A stretch of 64,000 nucleotides of DNA from Adiantum capillus-veneris (lineage: Eukaryota > Streptophyta > Polypodiopsida > Polypodiales > Pteridaceae): assembly GCA_014529385.2 (NCBI GenBank), contig CM043963.1, forward strand, positions 103,210,912 to 103,274,911, given 5' to 3'. Below the pieces are notes generated by a model. The model was not told where the DNA came from and ran no database searches. It was given only the letters and a program-made list of their open reading frames with translations. Made by a program: the position numbers and the translations under genes. Below, piece by piece: positions 32,799 through 44,980 of the stretch. The number at the start of each line of letters is the position of its first letter. Within the stretch, counting starts at the first letter, position 1.

Positions 32799-35400
32799 TC
32801 ATAGCACGGGGATTGCAATGCAGGGCTCACTAAGTATGAAGGCAACATCAACCGCGGTCAGTGTAGGTTGATGTATTACCATGTGCTCCTTAGGTTGCAG
32901 GCCCAAGACATGCACATACACATAATACATGCCCTTACAAGAAATGAATGAATTTTGATGTATCACCCTTTTTTGGAAATTTGGACATGTACAACTTGGC
33001 TCGCTTGCCTTTGATATGAACATTATAGCAGCTTTCAGTGAGTATACAAAACGCAACATGTTTCTTTTGAGTCATAAAGACTTCCTCTAAGAAGGTTCTA
33101 GCCATCACTGGATCTACCTCAATCCTTTTCTATGCTTCTTTTGAAATACCATGCCTCCACTTTGTTACCTACTACTTGAACCTCCTTCTCCACATAGTGA
33201 GGAGACCCTATTTTCCTTATAGTTTGGTGTGCTAATACCGACCACTCGAAAACCTGCCATTGTAAGGCTAGGGAGCTCTTCTCTTGAGACGTTTTTCCCC
33301 CTTGCAATGGGCAAGAGCATGGGGGCTATCAGTACCTCCTTCACTTGTTTTTTTATTGCCTTTGTGTGCTCCACATACTGATTGCAAAACCATAGCCATT
33401 GCTCTATGGTTTTGTATTTGTAGCATCTTTTTGACCAAAAGCATGGTGTGACAAAACATGTACCATGACTATTAAAAGTGTTACCACAATTTTTCCTACC
33501 CACAACACCAAAACCGTTCCTATTACAATGAATGGGAATTCTGTGAAAGGCCCATTGTTCACGTGGAAAATCAACATCCTCTACATAGATTGACTGCTCT
33601 GTGTTACATGTCAAATGTTAATTTTCAGGCATGTACTCCTTTTCAATCTCTTTGTCTTCACTATTGCTTGACTTCATGGTTTCAAATCTGATATGTCATG
33701 GACGACCACAAACTTTGGGTTGTTTTGACTCCATTAAATATTCTGGACGATGAGAACTAATAGCTTTGCTTATCTCTCTCTTCTTTTGTTGCACGGTTTT
33801 CCTATCACCATGTAGTGTGGGCTCTTCATACATTGGGTGCCTGCAGAAACTCCTTGCACCACCCTTGCAATGATAGATGGACTTGGAGTTTGCTATCTCT
33901 CAACTCTTGAGAGCATCTAGATCCAAGTGTGGGACCTGTACCTATATAAAAATATGTCAAGAATCCCAAACACTTTGCACATTGTGTGTATGAGTTTAAG
34001 ACATCTCTAACACATGCATCATATAACGAAATCTTTCTTCTTCCCCCTTCAACAGACAACCAGCTGGCATGAATGCTCTCAAAAAAGTTTATACTTGGAA
34101 TTTGTGCCTGCTCCCATGGATTGTTATTAGCCTATCCACAAAATTATAGTTGAGTAATTGGACATGGTTTTTCTTGGATCACAAAGGGATAAAATTTAAA
34201 CTCACATTCTTGTTGATGTTTCCCCAATACTCAATTCATTGCTCCCACCATTTAAACCATCATTGAATTGCCTCTAAGTTATCTTTTGGGACATGAATCA
34301 ACCACAAATCTTTGGTATGCCTTGCTTGAATTGTAGCCTCTTCTATAGTTGTTGAGAGTCTCCATGCTTCACACATTCCAATGTGCTCATTTTGCTTTGG
34401 TACAGGCACAAATTTTCTTGTGTACTTTTGCAAGCTCTTCCCAAATGGAAAAGGCAAGAGTGCTTGCTACCTTAAATAATATTACACGGGCCTCCATTGT
34501 ACACTTCCTTATTGCCAACTAGTTTGCACGTGCCTCATCTGACATGAACCCTGCAAAATCAGGTGGTTCCGGTCCACATTGAGCCATGGTATCATTTAGA
34601 CTTTCCCAAAACAATATTTGAGACTTATCAACCTCCTCTTTTGATTCACAAATTAAGATAACCTGCAACGCTAGCATGCTAGCCAAATATGATGCAGATG
34701 TTAGGAAAAAACTTTTGGGGAATGAATATTCCATAGTTCCAATTAGAAACAAACTTACCCTGTATCAGACACGAAACAAGACATTGTTGCCCATCCGTCT
34801 ATCTTATGTGTATGATCAAAGTGAACCCAAGCTTTCCTCAAGTCATCTTGCCTCGTTCGTCTCATGTGATTTAATAGATCCACACTTGATGCAGGACCTT
34901 TTGAAGACATCATGAAAAGGTAACATTTTTCTCTTCCAGTGACTTATCCTGGGAATCTATTACCATGGAAAAAGAGAAACATACATTGGTGTTACAGTTG
35001 CGAAATATTGTCATATCCTTCACCCATTTGAACAGCTTGCTTCGCGTTTTCTTTTGTTATTAGACCTTTGAATCTACATGCAATATCCATATAAATGTGA
35101 ATGACATAACATACCAAAGAAAAAAACATAAGATACATGAATCCATCCATACCTGTTGCTTTGCACTAGTGGCATCATCTCCTCTAGAAAACCAAGTAAA
35201 TCTTGATCAATTGTGACTTCCTCACCTTCTCTCGTTAAAGATTCAAACAACATTTGTCGAGCTACCAGCATTTGTATTTTTTGTGGTCCACCTTTCTGTA
35301 TTTCAAGAACTGTGCTAACCAAGTTCTGCACTTTTGCTATATTGGCTCTTGAGGTGCCCGATTGAGCACTATGCTCACGAAGGCCAATATGAAGTACCAT
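32799..35400 (-). pseudogene. SWIM zinc-finger transposase-like protein, decayed
   Basis: Minus-strand fragments read in order from 35,400: TIDQDLLGFLEEMMPLVQSN; MRRTRQDDLRKAWVHFDHTH; PPDFAGFMSDEARAN (34,519); KSLQKYTRKFVPVPKQNEHI and CEAWRLSTTIEEATIQARHT (34,260-34,457); ISLYDACVRDVLNSYTQCAK and TGPTLGSRCSQELRDSKLQV (33,826-34,059); NTFNSHGTCFVTPCFWSKRC and YKTIEQWLWFCNQYVEHTKA (33,165-33,614); and finally CTCPNF...FISCKGMYYVY (32,799-33,059), a SWIM finger (C-x-C-xn-C-x-H) with the His now Gly. I read it as an unnamed plant transposase-related family, probably MULE-like. Stops and frame changes, possibly with introns between blocks, make it a pseudogene. Confidence 0.6.
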
Positions 35401-35559
35401 TCAAGTCATACTCCCATACAAAAGAAAAACATAATAGATCATAGCCTTGCATACATCAATGCATGTCATGGTTTTTTGGCAATACTGATAGTAAAGTTTT
35501 GATTTGCCTTCACCCCAACAGAATATCCCTTGCTTATCTACCTATCCAAATGGCCATGG

Positions 35560-36290
35560 AAACAGTTGTCATTGAACTTCTTCTCATTCATGTGGAATGG
35601 ACAAGAGAGGTGGTAACATTGTAGATTCCCAAGGCAATAACTTAGCCTCACTATACAAACTATTGTCATGTTTGTTTGGGATGGTCGTGTCCAGAGATGA
35701 CTATCATGTCACTAGAGAGGCGGTCACTGATGTTTTAATGAGTCTTGTTTTCATTTATTCTATGGAAATCTTCTTAATCTGATAATATCATATTTACAAT
35801 TTGTTTATTCAAATAGGTGCTTGATGTTACAATGTGTTTTTGGCATCGTGTCGGTCAAGTTGTGTCGAGCTACGACAGAGAGAATGGAGAGAAGATTTTG
35901 GAGAGTGTTTACAGCATACCGTAGTTATGTATTAGATGATTGTATTTTTCCCACAGAAGTTGATGGTGAAATTGTTAGAGGTGGTGCGGAGAGAAGTAGT
36001 GTATTTTTTTGGTAAGTCACTTATCTTGTATGATGTTGATTTGAATGGAGGCTTGTATTACTTAAGTTTGGCACATTGTTTTCACCACTTTCAAGAGTAA
36101 TGGTGTTTGTTTATATGTTGGTGACATGGTCAGGTGGTTGCTTGCAACATTCACAGAGCGTTGAGACTATGTCTTGGATGTGTTTGCAGGGTGTGGTGGT
36201 TTGGGGAAGGCGAGCATAGAAGACCTGAGATGTTGTATTCGTCTAGAGCTAGATGATTTACTCTATGAATCAGTGTCTTTCTCCAATAGT
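35560..36290 (+). pseudogene. Unidentified coding-like remnant with methyltransferase motif I-like segment
   Basis: A frame at 35,821-36,015 ends SSVFFW directly at a GTAAGT splice-donor-like site (36,012-36,017). Further on, at about 36,171-36,206, the plus strand reads LDVFAGCGGLGKA, which resembles motif I of DNMT1/MET1 cytosine-5 methyltransferases (L-D-[IV]-F-[AS]-G-C-G-G-L). The following residues do not match that family, and the rest of the gene is absent. Could be a relic exon or chance. Confidence 0.25.
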
Positions 36291-36295
36291 ATAAA

Positions 36296-36725
36296 TGAAG
36301 GAAACTCTTGCAAATTTTTTTGTTTATTTGTACTTGGAAATTTGGTTTTGGATTCATATTGTTTATTGTTGGCCTATAGTTTGTGCACACGTTTTGTCTT
36401 CGACGAGCTCATTTAGACCATGTTTCATTGCAAAAGAATGGAAAAGTGGTACAAACTTATTTGAAGGGTTTTTTGTTAGTCTTTTCATTTTCTGAACGTC
36501 CTTAATCTCTTGTAGAGGCCTTCAAGATAAAGGTGGAGAGGTAATTTTAGAAATTTTTAAGCTAAAATTAGGGAAACTCTAGCAAAAGTTTTAGCTTATT
36601 TGTACTTGGAAATGTAGTTTTAAATTCATATTTTTTAACTTTAGCCTATAGCTATGCGCAAATTTTGTCTTGGACAAGCTCATTTAGGCCATGTTGCATT
36701 GCAGAATAATGAAAAAAAAGTACTA
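36296..36725 (+). repeat. Diverged tandem duplication, about 275-bp offset
   Basis: 36,296-36,455 and 36,574-36,725 share TTATTTGTACTTGGAAAT, TTTTGTCTT, GAC[GA]AGCTCATTTAG and CCATGTT[TG]CATTGCA in the same order, roughly three quarters identical by eye. No gene seen. Confidence 0.7.
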
Positions 36726-36989
36726 ATTGCAAAAGTACGAAACACAAATCTCACAAAAAATAAATCCCCAAGATGAGGCCTCTTAGGATACTCATCAACT
36801 CTTTTAGGATATATCGCATCACATGTATTTATGCTCTAGAAAAGTGCTAGAGTCTCAAAAATTAGAGAGTGCCTCAAATTACATGGGAACCCATTATGCA
36901 CTTATGTTAGGTTGTGAGCCTTTGGCTTGGACCCAATGTAGTGTGATCCAAGACCCACACATTGTGGTGGCTAGTGACTCTTCCTTTGA

Positions 36990-38189
36990 TTCCAACATGA
37001 TGCCCTAAAAATACAAACCATACCTATATCGGCCCCACAACCAAGTGCTAGTGTTTTTAGTCACCTAATGAAAACCATTAGTCGAGCCACTCATTTGGAG
37101 CTATGTCTAATGAAGTAAATGAAGGCAATAGGGAGGTAGATTTGCCTTTCATATCTCATGTAGACCCTATACTCCCCAAGAGTGTCCATGTTGATATCCT
37201 ACCCCTTGCATTCACTAAAGACCCTTCACCCTATGAAGTTCTACTACCCGATGGTAAGAGTATTGTGAAATTACAAGAAGTCGAATGATATATACAAGCA
37301 TCTAGGGAGAAGGAAATTGAGAGCTTACATATGATAGAACAACTCCAAGCCATGAAGGCAAAGGCCCCTATGACAACAATCATGTCAGTCGAGAAATCGA
37401 GTACTCTCAAATTAGCAGTCTGAGTAAGGGTCAGACCATACGGATCCACAATGCCTCCACTTGAAGGGAAACCTCCAACACGCCAAACTTAGAGGGGGTA
37501 TTTCTCAAAATTGGGAGTATGACATGCAAACCAAGACATTGATTGGTCAATACTTGGGCTACATATACCATGTGGGTTGGTTAGATATTGTACAGTCCAT
37601 GTTTATTGCCAGGTCTAGAGGAGTAGCAATGAATGGTTTGTGATGGCATCCATATGGTTGTCCAATTGGAGAGGCAAACAAGGGGATTAAAATTCCTTTG
37701 ATGGGTCTTATGAGATTCTTAGATATGGTAAAGGCCAAATAACTGACCTTGTCAAAAATGGAGACTCCCTCAGTGAGTCCATGGATCCTTCATATGTTTT
37801 TTCACCTGGAGTCTCGGTACACTGTAAGCCCACAAGAAATAGTTTTACATTTCCAAATTTATCTCATCTTTCTCTCAAAGACACTATGGTCACCATGCCC
37901 ATTGCCTACCCCAGTGATGAGCATGGCAAAAAGTACATTCTGGACCTCATTTGTTTGTAAAGCACCACTACCTAGTAGCGCAACACCTACAACAATACTA
38001 CAAGTGTGTATCAATCATATGTACCTTGTGACCCTCATTTTCATGTAGCTTATACACCCCCAAGTATTCCAAGATCTTATACTCCACAATGGCATTATCC
38101 AAAATCTTATTAAAGCGAGGCCATTCCACTTAACAATAACATGTCATAGCTTACATCTGCTATGCCTTGGGCCACACCTAAGAACTTGG
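36990..38189 (+). pseudogene. Element G gag-like region, left part
   Basis: Decayed coding-like sequence with many stops: EVDLPFISHVDPILPKSVHV and DPSPYEVLLPDGKSIVKLQE (37,103-37,288), a coiled-coil-like stretch with LHMIEQLQAMKAKAPMTTIM, and further Pro/Tyr/Ser-rich pieces near 38,010-38,090 (CDPHFHVAYTPPSIPRSYTP). This looks like the N-terminal half of a plant Gypsy-type gag or gag linker, but no diagnostic domain is intact. It is interrupted by element C at 38,190 and resumes at 49,713. Confidence 0.45.
38185..38189 (+). other. Target-site duplication of element C, left
   Basis: CTTGG, identical to 49,708-49,712. Confidence 0.93.
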
Positions 38190-39089
38190 TGTTTGGAGGT
38201 GATAACAACATACAAGTGCCCACCTAGCCAAGGTGCACGTTGGGTCATCCGGCCAAAGTTTTGATGTGGTCACATTATTTTTCCGATGTTTAATACATCA
38301 AACCCTGTAAAAGCCTAATGTCAATCGTCTATGGAAAGTCTGAGTCAAAGATGTAATTTTTCCAGTGATGTATGTAAAGGTCCATGAGAAGTTGGCCGCC
38401 CGCCGGCCATTTTAGAAAGCCCTAGGTATATAATACACTAAGGTTAGTGTACAGAGAGCTACCTCTTTGCTCCAACTTGTAATCATCGCTTCTGGGGCTA
38501 CGGTAATCCAAATTCAGTTTTGTTTCTTGCATTGTGTTCCTCTTACTCTGATCTTTCATTCAAGTGTAAGCATTCAAGATTCGGTGAAGGTTTCAAACGC
38601 ATCCATTTAGGCCTTAAATCGCTGTTTTGAGTGTTTATATGCGTATTTTATATTGTTTTGACCCCAGGAGAGGCTTTAGGGACCCAAAAACCACCACCCT
38701 TTAGGATCATCCGTTTACTGTTTTTGCGTATTGTGGGACGAACGATCGCGATCTTTGTACCTCTCGAGAATGCTGTGACAGTGATAGGATATGTTCCTGA
38801 TAGTCCCTTGTAGCTTCCCTTCAAGTTTCGTGCGATTCCGATATGATTTGCATGGTGAACGGACGTGATGACTGTAGAGCTGTGTAGAAGGACATAGGCA
38901 GATTACTTGGCTTTAGTGCGATCGATTTGCTTGTAGAGTTAGTAGTTGCATCTCTTCAAGTTCACTTCATTAGGGTTGACATCCTAGTGAGTTTCCATGC
39001 CTCATCCGAGTTGCTTCTCATGTATCGATAATTTTATGTTGATGCTTGAGAGCTATGCTATGGACGTCCGTTGCGGCGACCCACAAACA
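38190..39089 (+). repeat. Element C 5' LTR, 900 bp
   Basis: TGTTTGGAGGTG to CCCACAAACA; matches 48,851-49,707. It has about 36 bases with the TATA box that the 3' LTR lacks, and one copy of the leader core, GATCGCGATCTTTGTACC, at 38,744-38,761. Confidence 0.96.
38427..38433 (+). promoter_or_regulatory. TATA box of element C 5' LTR
   Basis: TATATAATAC context, absent from the 3' LTR because of a deletion. Confidence 0.65.
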
Positions 39090-39090
39090 T

Positions 39091-39108
39091 TGGCACCGTG
39101 AATCTTAG
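39091..39108 (+). other. Primer-binding site of element C
   Basis: TGGCACCGTGAATCTTAG, one base after the LTR end. tRNA not determined; the first eight bases match the PBS of A. Confidence 0.65.
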
Positions 39109-39419
39109 GTGATGAGTGACCGAGTACGTATTCAGAGTTTTCTTATTGTTCCAAAAGATAATTTCCATTCCATTTACATTTCAGTGAAGCATCTAGACAG
39201 GGGTTTAGTGCTTAGTGGAGTCCAGGGTCGGGGGGCTCGCTAGATCTACTCTTGAAAGATATAGGGAGTTGTGAGTGAGGTTGCTTTAAGCATTTTTTCT
39301 CTTCAAATTTCTTTGTATCGATTGAGTACTGATCCATCATCCATTTTTTATCCTGTTTGTTTTGTTTGATTCATTTTTTTATTTTCTTTCATTTCTGTAC
39401 TTAGGAGTAGGATAAGTAA

Positions 39420-41480
39420 ATCACATTCTAGTCAAATTTGGGGCAAAAGATAGAGTCAAAAACTCTAGAAAACCATAACTTTGGCAAAAGGGCCATAAGA
39501 CTCTGAAATTAGAAAATCTGACCAAACACAGCTGAAATTGATTCAAATCACAAAGTGGTAGCACCAAACACTGGGAAATACTTGTCAGAGAGAGCCTGTA
39601 AAATTTCATCAGATTTGGCCTCTGTACTACGATCGCGATCGGTGTACCTTAGTGCCATAATTGTACAAGATTTGACATGTGCCTTCCTGATAAGATTCTA
39701 AACAAGTTTATCTAAAACAACCACACCCAAAAACATCAAAAAACAAGAAAATCAGGCCACTTGGACAAAACTAGCTTGACAGACCCAGAAAGTGCAAAAT
39801 CTTGGCTTTTAGTGATCGAAATGCAAAGTGACTTGGGGAATAGCCTTAGAACACCTGTGTCTACAAGCACACCAAAATTGGTCTGATTTGGCCTCTGTAC
39901 TACGATCGCGATCGGTGTACCTTAGTGCCAGAATTGTACAAGATTTGACATGTGCCTTCCTAATAAGATTCTGAACAAGTTTGTCTAAAACAACCACACC
40001 CAAAAACATCAAAAATCAAGGAAATCAGGCCACTTGGGTAAAACTAGCCTGACAGACCTAGAAACTGTAAAATCTTGACTTTTGGTGATCCAAATGCAAA
40101 AAGACTTGGGGGATAGTCTTAAAACATCAGTGTCTACACGCATGCCAAATTTGGTTGAATTTGGGCTCAGAACTACGATCGCGATCGTCGGTGTACCTCA
40201 GTGCCAGATTTTGACCAGACTTTACCTGTGGACTTCCCAAGTGTATACAAACATAAAAGTCTAAAGGACCTATGGTAAAAAACCACAAAAACCTGATCAA
40301 AACCATTGAATACAGATCCGAGTAAAAAATTGCTAAACTGGCATAGAAATTGACTTTCAGTAGACCAAAACACATCAAATCTGAGAAGAAACCATACAGA
40401 GGGATAGCCTATACATAGGACAATCCCAAATAGCTTTCATTTCCCAAAACAAACACCAAAATCAAGTCGAACTGATAAAATTGGGAAAACAGGCACTTCT
40501 AACCAAGAAATGGTAGAAATTTGACTTTTTTGAGTCCAAATTCAAAAAGATTTGGCAGGTAGTCTTAAAATAGCCTAGTGAACAAGCTGGTGAAGTTTCA
40601 TCCAATTTGGGCTCCAAACTACGATCGCGATCAGTGTACCTCAGTACCAGATTTTGACCTGACTTTACCCACACAAACACCTAGGTTATATAAGATACCA
40701 AGAGTTTTCAAAATTCAAAAAAGTGACCAAAATAGCCAAAAACAGCAGACAGATAGAAAACCACTGCAGCAGACCAAGATCCGGTGAAAACTTGACTTTT
40801 TCTCATCCAAATTCAAAAAGATTGGGGAGTAGACTATACACATCATTGTCTACCATATCCACAAGTTTCATCCAATTTGGGCTCCAAAGTACGATCGGGA
40901 TCGGTGTACCATAGTGACATTTTGAGTTGAGACTTGGTGAGTAGGTAGCTGATAACTAGGCAAACAACTTTCTCAAAAGAACCAGGGTCAAAAAACCAAA
41001 AGACAGTTGTCAAATAGGGCAAACACTGATCACTGATCCTTGAGACCAAAATTTTGAGAAAATTCAAGTTTTTGTGATCCAAATGCAAAGTGGGTTTGGG
41101 AATAGACTGCTCATACCCATGTCTATCAACTCCTAAAATTTCATGCAAAAAGGAGCTGGAACTATGATCGCGATCGGTGTACCCCAGTGACATTTTTGAT
41201 TGAAAATTTATGAGCAGATAGCTGACATCTAGTGCAATCTATTTTCCAAAAGGAGCAAGGTCAAAAAAGAAAAAGAAAGTGGTCAAAAGTCCCAGTTACA
41301 CAATCAGGCCAATAACCGCAAAACCACTTGGGATTTGGGTTTTCATTGGTCAAAACATCTCCAAATTCAAAAATACAAAGACACTTGGTATCAAGATATC
41401 AAGGGCTAGCTACTGTGCAAAAATCTTCCAAATCTGTGACATGGGGTCAATGATCGCGATCGGTGTACCTCTACACAATG
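39420..41480 (+). repeat. Element C leader array with GATCGCGATCGGTGTACC core
   Basis: Seven units, core starts at 39,631, 39,904, 40,177, 40,623, 40,893, 41,166 and 41,452; spacings 273, 273, 446, 270, 273 and 286, so one unit may have lost its core. GATCGCGATC is a perfect 10-bp palindrome and the following GTGTACC is nearly invariant. Units also share CAAATTTGG/CCAATTTGGGCTC before the core and CAGATTTTGACC after it. Noncoding and transcribed if the LTR is active. Confidence 0.92.
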
Positions 41481-41902
41481 AGGGTATCTGACTTCATAAG
41501 TTTGTAGATCTACTTGAGTACATCCCAAATCTCAAGTTTGAGTGAAAAATACCCTCTGGAAGCCAAGATACAAGCCAAAGTTCCTGTGTGCTGGTCCTGA
41601 AACTGTTTTGAGTGTTGTTTCAAGTGCAGTTCACCAAAAGTGCTCTAACTTTTGATAGACAACTCCAAATTGAGTCAGGTATAGCTAGGAAGAAAGCTTG
41701 CGGGCAATAGCACACACCTAGACCAATTTTCTAGGTTTCCTAAATCCAAACTTTTAGGGTACCTCAAGACCTTCCAGAGACCAAAAAAGTCACAAATTCC
41801 TGACTTTTTAGAGACTTGACCAGGGGCAAAAAGGGATTGTGTGCACTAATCCAAGGTGTTCTTATCAAGGACCATCTTGAGAAAATTGAGTGAGGATTAA
41901 AA
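41481..41902 (+). other. Element C leader between array and gag
   Basis: Unique noncoding sequence with no recognised motif. It ends at the gag ATG in AAAAATGACA, a good plant start context. Confidence 0.5.
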
Positions 41903-43395
41903 ATGACAAATCATCCATCATTAGGGTTTCCCACTCAACTCAAAGCTATGCCACCTACACAAATAGCTAGAAATACTGCAACACCTATAACAAGAGGGTT
42001 GAGACAAGACCATGAGGCTTATCAATCATATCAAGCCAAACCTCAAGGCAGGGCTCATGGATATTTGTCAAGTGATCATGTAGCTCACTGGAAGCCAAAC
42101 CAATCAACTAAAATGCGGGAGTTTTGGAAGAGCAAAAGTGGAAATTGCTGGAGACTTAGAGGAGAAGCATACTCTAATCAACAAACCCAACATCAGATTC
42201 ATCAAAGCCAATGAATCCAAGAGAGTTCTTACAGATTACACTCATGAAGGATTATATAGATTCACAAACGGGGATCCATACATCTTCTACAGGTGTGTAG
42301 AGCCCAATGCCGGGGAGTTGACCACCCATAAGAACCTCTATGCATTCACATATACAGATGCCAATGGAGTGCAAGTTTTAATGGTAGATAAGTATGGAAG
42401 AGAGTACAAACTTGTCGGTCCAATTGACTTAGAGAGATACATATACAAGGGTACTCCAATTCCTACTTACTTTCAGCCAAAAATGATGCCAGAGCGCATA
42501 TCAAAGGGGATTCCACCAGGATTTTCTCCAAGACGAGAAGAAGGAACGAGGGATGTCTTTGTGAGAGACCCCAACACGCTAAGATACATGGTTGAACCAG
42601 AACCAATGAGACCATATCAATTGGCCAAATGTGTCAAGAAGAAGTATGATGGATTAAGGGATCCATACGTACATGCATCCTTGTTCAAACAAGTGTTAAG
42701 AGCCGAACAAGTATTTTATTTTCATACACAGTACGAGGGATTTGGCTTAACCTTGGAAGGGATAGTATTGAATTGGTTCCAACCGTTGGACAAAAATGCC
42801 TTCTCAAACGTTGAACAACTGCTGCAAGAATTTGTTGTGGAGTTCTCTAAAAGGGGAATCAAGCATAACACAGTGTCCCAAATCTATGCATTCAAGCAAA
42901 AAGAAGATGAGAGAGTGAAGGAAGCATCGCTACGCTTCAAACAATATATAGAGAGATGTTCGGAACGCGAGCTACCACAGGATGAAAGATTATCAATTCT
43001 CTTCATAGAGGGTTTGAAAAATGAAACTCTCAAGAAAGATTTGCACTTAAAAGGATGTACTTCCTTTGAACAAGTCACGAGAGAAGTGTTATACCTAGTT
43101 GACAATTGTAAAGCCTATGGCGAGGAAATTGGTTATACAAATATCACTATGGATAATGATCCTTTAGCATATGGTGAAACCAACATAAGGCAAGTGGTTA
43201 TGTATCAATTAATGACCAACCTAGATGAGCTAGCAATGCAAGTAGCACAACGAATAAAATGGTGTGCCATTGAGCAAAAATGGACCAATCACGAGATGAG
43301 TGAGTGCTACTATAATCAAACCTACACGAGGGGGGATACTATTTGGACATCAAATAGAAAAACAAATGCCATTACCAAATCATTCATTATTTCAA
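41903..43395 (+). pseudogene. Element C gag, N-terminal and capsid region
   Basis: Start at MTNHPSLGFPTQLKAMPPTQ (41,903). Near 42,130 the frame changes to one running to 43,400. The N-terminal part carries Tyr/Asp/Gly blocks: EGLYRFTNGDPYIFYRC, KNLYAFTYTDANGVQV and VDKYGREYKLVGPIDLERYI. The capsid part has GLTLEGIVLNWFQPLDKNAF, LLQEFVVEFSKRGIKHN and RLSILFIEGLKNETLKKDL, the plant retrotransposon Gag pattern. It ends with KWCAIEQKWTNHEMSECYYN, matched in A. Another frame change at about 43,330-43,395 leads into the nucleocapsid frame. Confidence 0.88.
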
Positions 43396-44980
43396 AATAG
43401 GGTTGTATCAAGGGCTTCACAAAGATCTAAGGTATCACAACCTAGGCTAGGGCAAGAACCTATGAGAAAAATCTATTCATTGAATGAGGACACTCTGATG
43501 TTCATAGCCAATCAAGAGCGTAGACCAGAGACCATTCTGGCGAAGCAAGAACAACCATCAATTGTGCCACCAGTGACTCAACATGATGGACCATGCTACA
43601 AGTGTGGAGGTAATCATTGGGCCAAGAATTGTTCTCGTGTAGAGATAATTGGATATTGTTTGGAGTGTGCCATTACACACGTTGTTCCAAATTGTCCAAA
43701 ACACCCAAAGAAACAGGGGAAAATAACAATGAATGTTGTGGGAGTGTTACCTTCTCCAAGTGGATCAGAGGCAGAACCCAAAATTCCTGTGAAGGTAGTG
43801 ACTAGAGCCCAAGCAAAAGAAATTAATGAGGACCAAGCTAATGAGGAGAAAGATCAACAACCCAAACACGGGGAAACAACTAGTGTGTCAGTGAGGACTA
43901 GGAGAAAATCCTGGAAATCCAAAAGAGATAGAATTAAAGCAAAAACAATTACAAATCAAACTGCACTACAAAAAAAATTACAAGAGACAAAGGAGCAGTT
44001 AAAACAAGAACGGGAAAAAAAAACGGTGGTGAGCGATAAGAAACCAACGAAGGCGTCTTCTGGAGGATCTGTGTTCGTAGACAAAGTCCTAGAGCCATTA
44101 GATGCTGCACTGGAAGCATGTGAGGCTAGATTGAAACCCAACCAAACCCTAGAGCAACGAGGGATGAAATATCCTCATGATGAGGTAGAGACTGAGAGGT
44201 TGAAAATGTGTAAGGAATTGGTAAAAACTGCACAGGCAATGATGGAGCCTGAAGCACCAATTCCACCTCCAAAAACAAAACTAAAAAGTGTTGGATTTGA
44301 AATGCCTAAGGCAAAGTTTGTTGAAGCATTAACTCAAAGAAACATTGAGCTAAAATCACAAAAGGATGTGCAAGCAAAGACTGCAAAACAAGAAACCAAC
44401 AACCTAGAAATTCAACTAGATGATCAAGTAGTGGCCAACACCACTAATGATGGAAGGTCAAGATCACAATTTATGGCACCTATCCCAGAGATAGATGAGC
44501 CATGGCCAAATGAATTGTGGGAAGCAATTAAAGGTGCAAAAGATGGAAGTGCGACTTTCCAATATGCACCCATAACTGAGGTCAATACAGGGCATGAAGT
44601 CTATCAGGGAGACATTCAATCTCTAAATGGAGATGTAGGGACGAAAGTTTTAATTGAAAGCAAACCAGAGTCCTTGAAGACCTTACCCTCATACATAGGA
44701 GAACATGAGGCAGACTCAGAGACTAGAGTGGTGCCATCTCAGAGGAAAGCCATATCCAAGATGATGGATACAAAGAGTATGCAAGAGTTGATGTCAGCTC
44801 CAATACAGTGCACCATTACTCTATCTGAACTGCTTAAGATTAGACCACATGTATGGGATGAAGTAGGCAACAATTTGGGGAAGATGGGATTAAAGATACC
44901 TCTTCAAGATGTACCCTCAAATGAACAATCAAACAAAACTCAACAAGAAAGTGCAAACTCTAAACCTGTGCCAATAAACA
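43396..44980 (+). pseudogene. Element C nucleocapsid (twin knuckles) and linker
   Basis: Part of the long frame ending at 46,152. Two CX2CX3HX4C knuckles in tandem: CYKCGGNHWAKNC (about 43,597) and CLECAITHVVPNC (about 43,660). Then a basic coiled-coil-like stretch (KKLQETKEQLKQEREKK), GGSVFVDKVLEPLDAALEAC, and the KTLPSYIGEHEADSETRVVP and LSELLKIRPHVWDEVG blocks shared with A. Open throughout, unlike A. The knuckles probably bind RNA. Confidence 0.88.

Noticed and set aside
40127-41193. Minus-strand open frames in the C leader that all contain a Y-T-D-R-D-R-type string
   Set aside because: They are antisense readings of the same repeated GATCGCGATC unit.
39420-41480. CRISPR-like regular array
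   Set aside because: The genome is eukaryotic, the period is about 273 bp and the intervening sequences are homologous to each other, so they are repeat units, not spacers.
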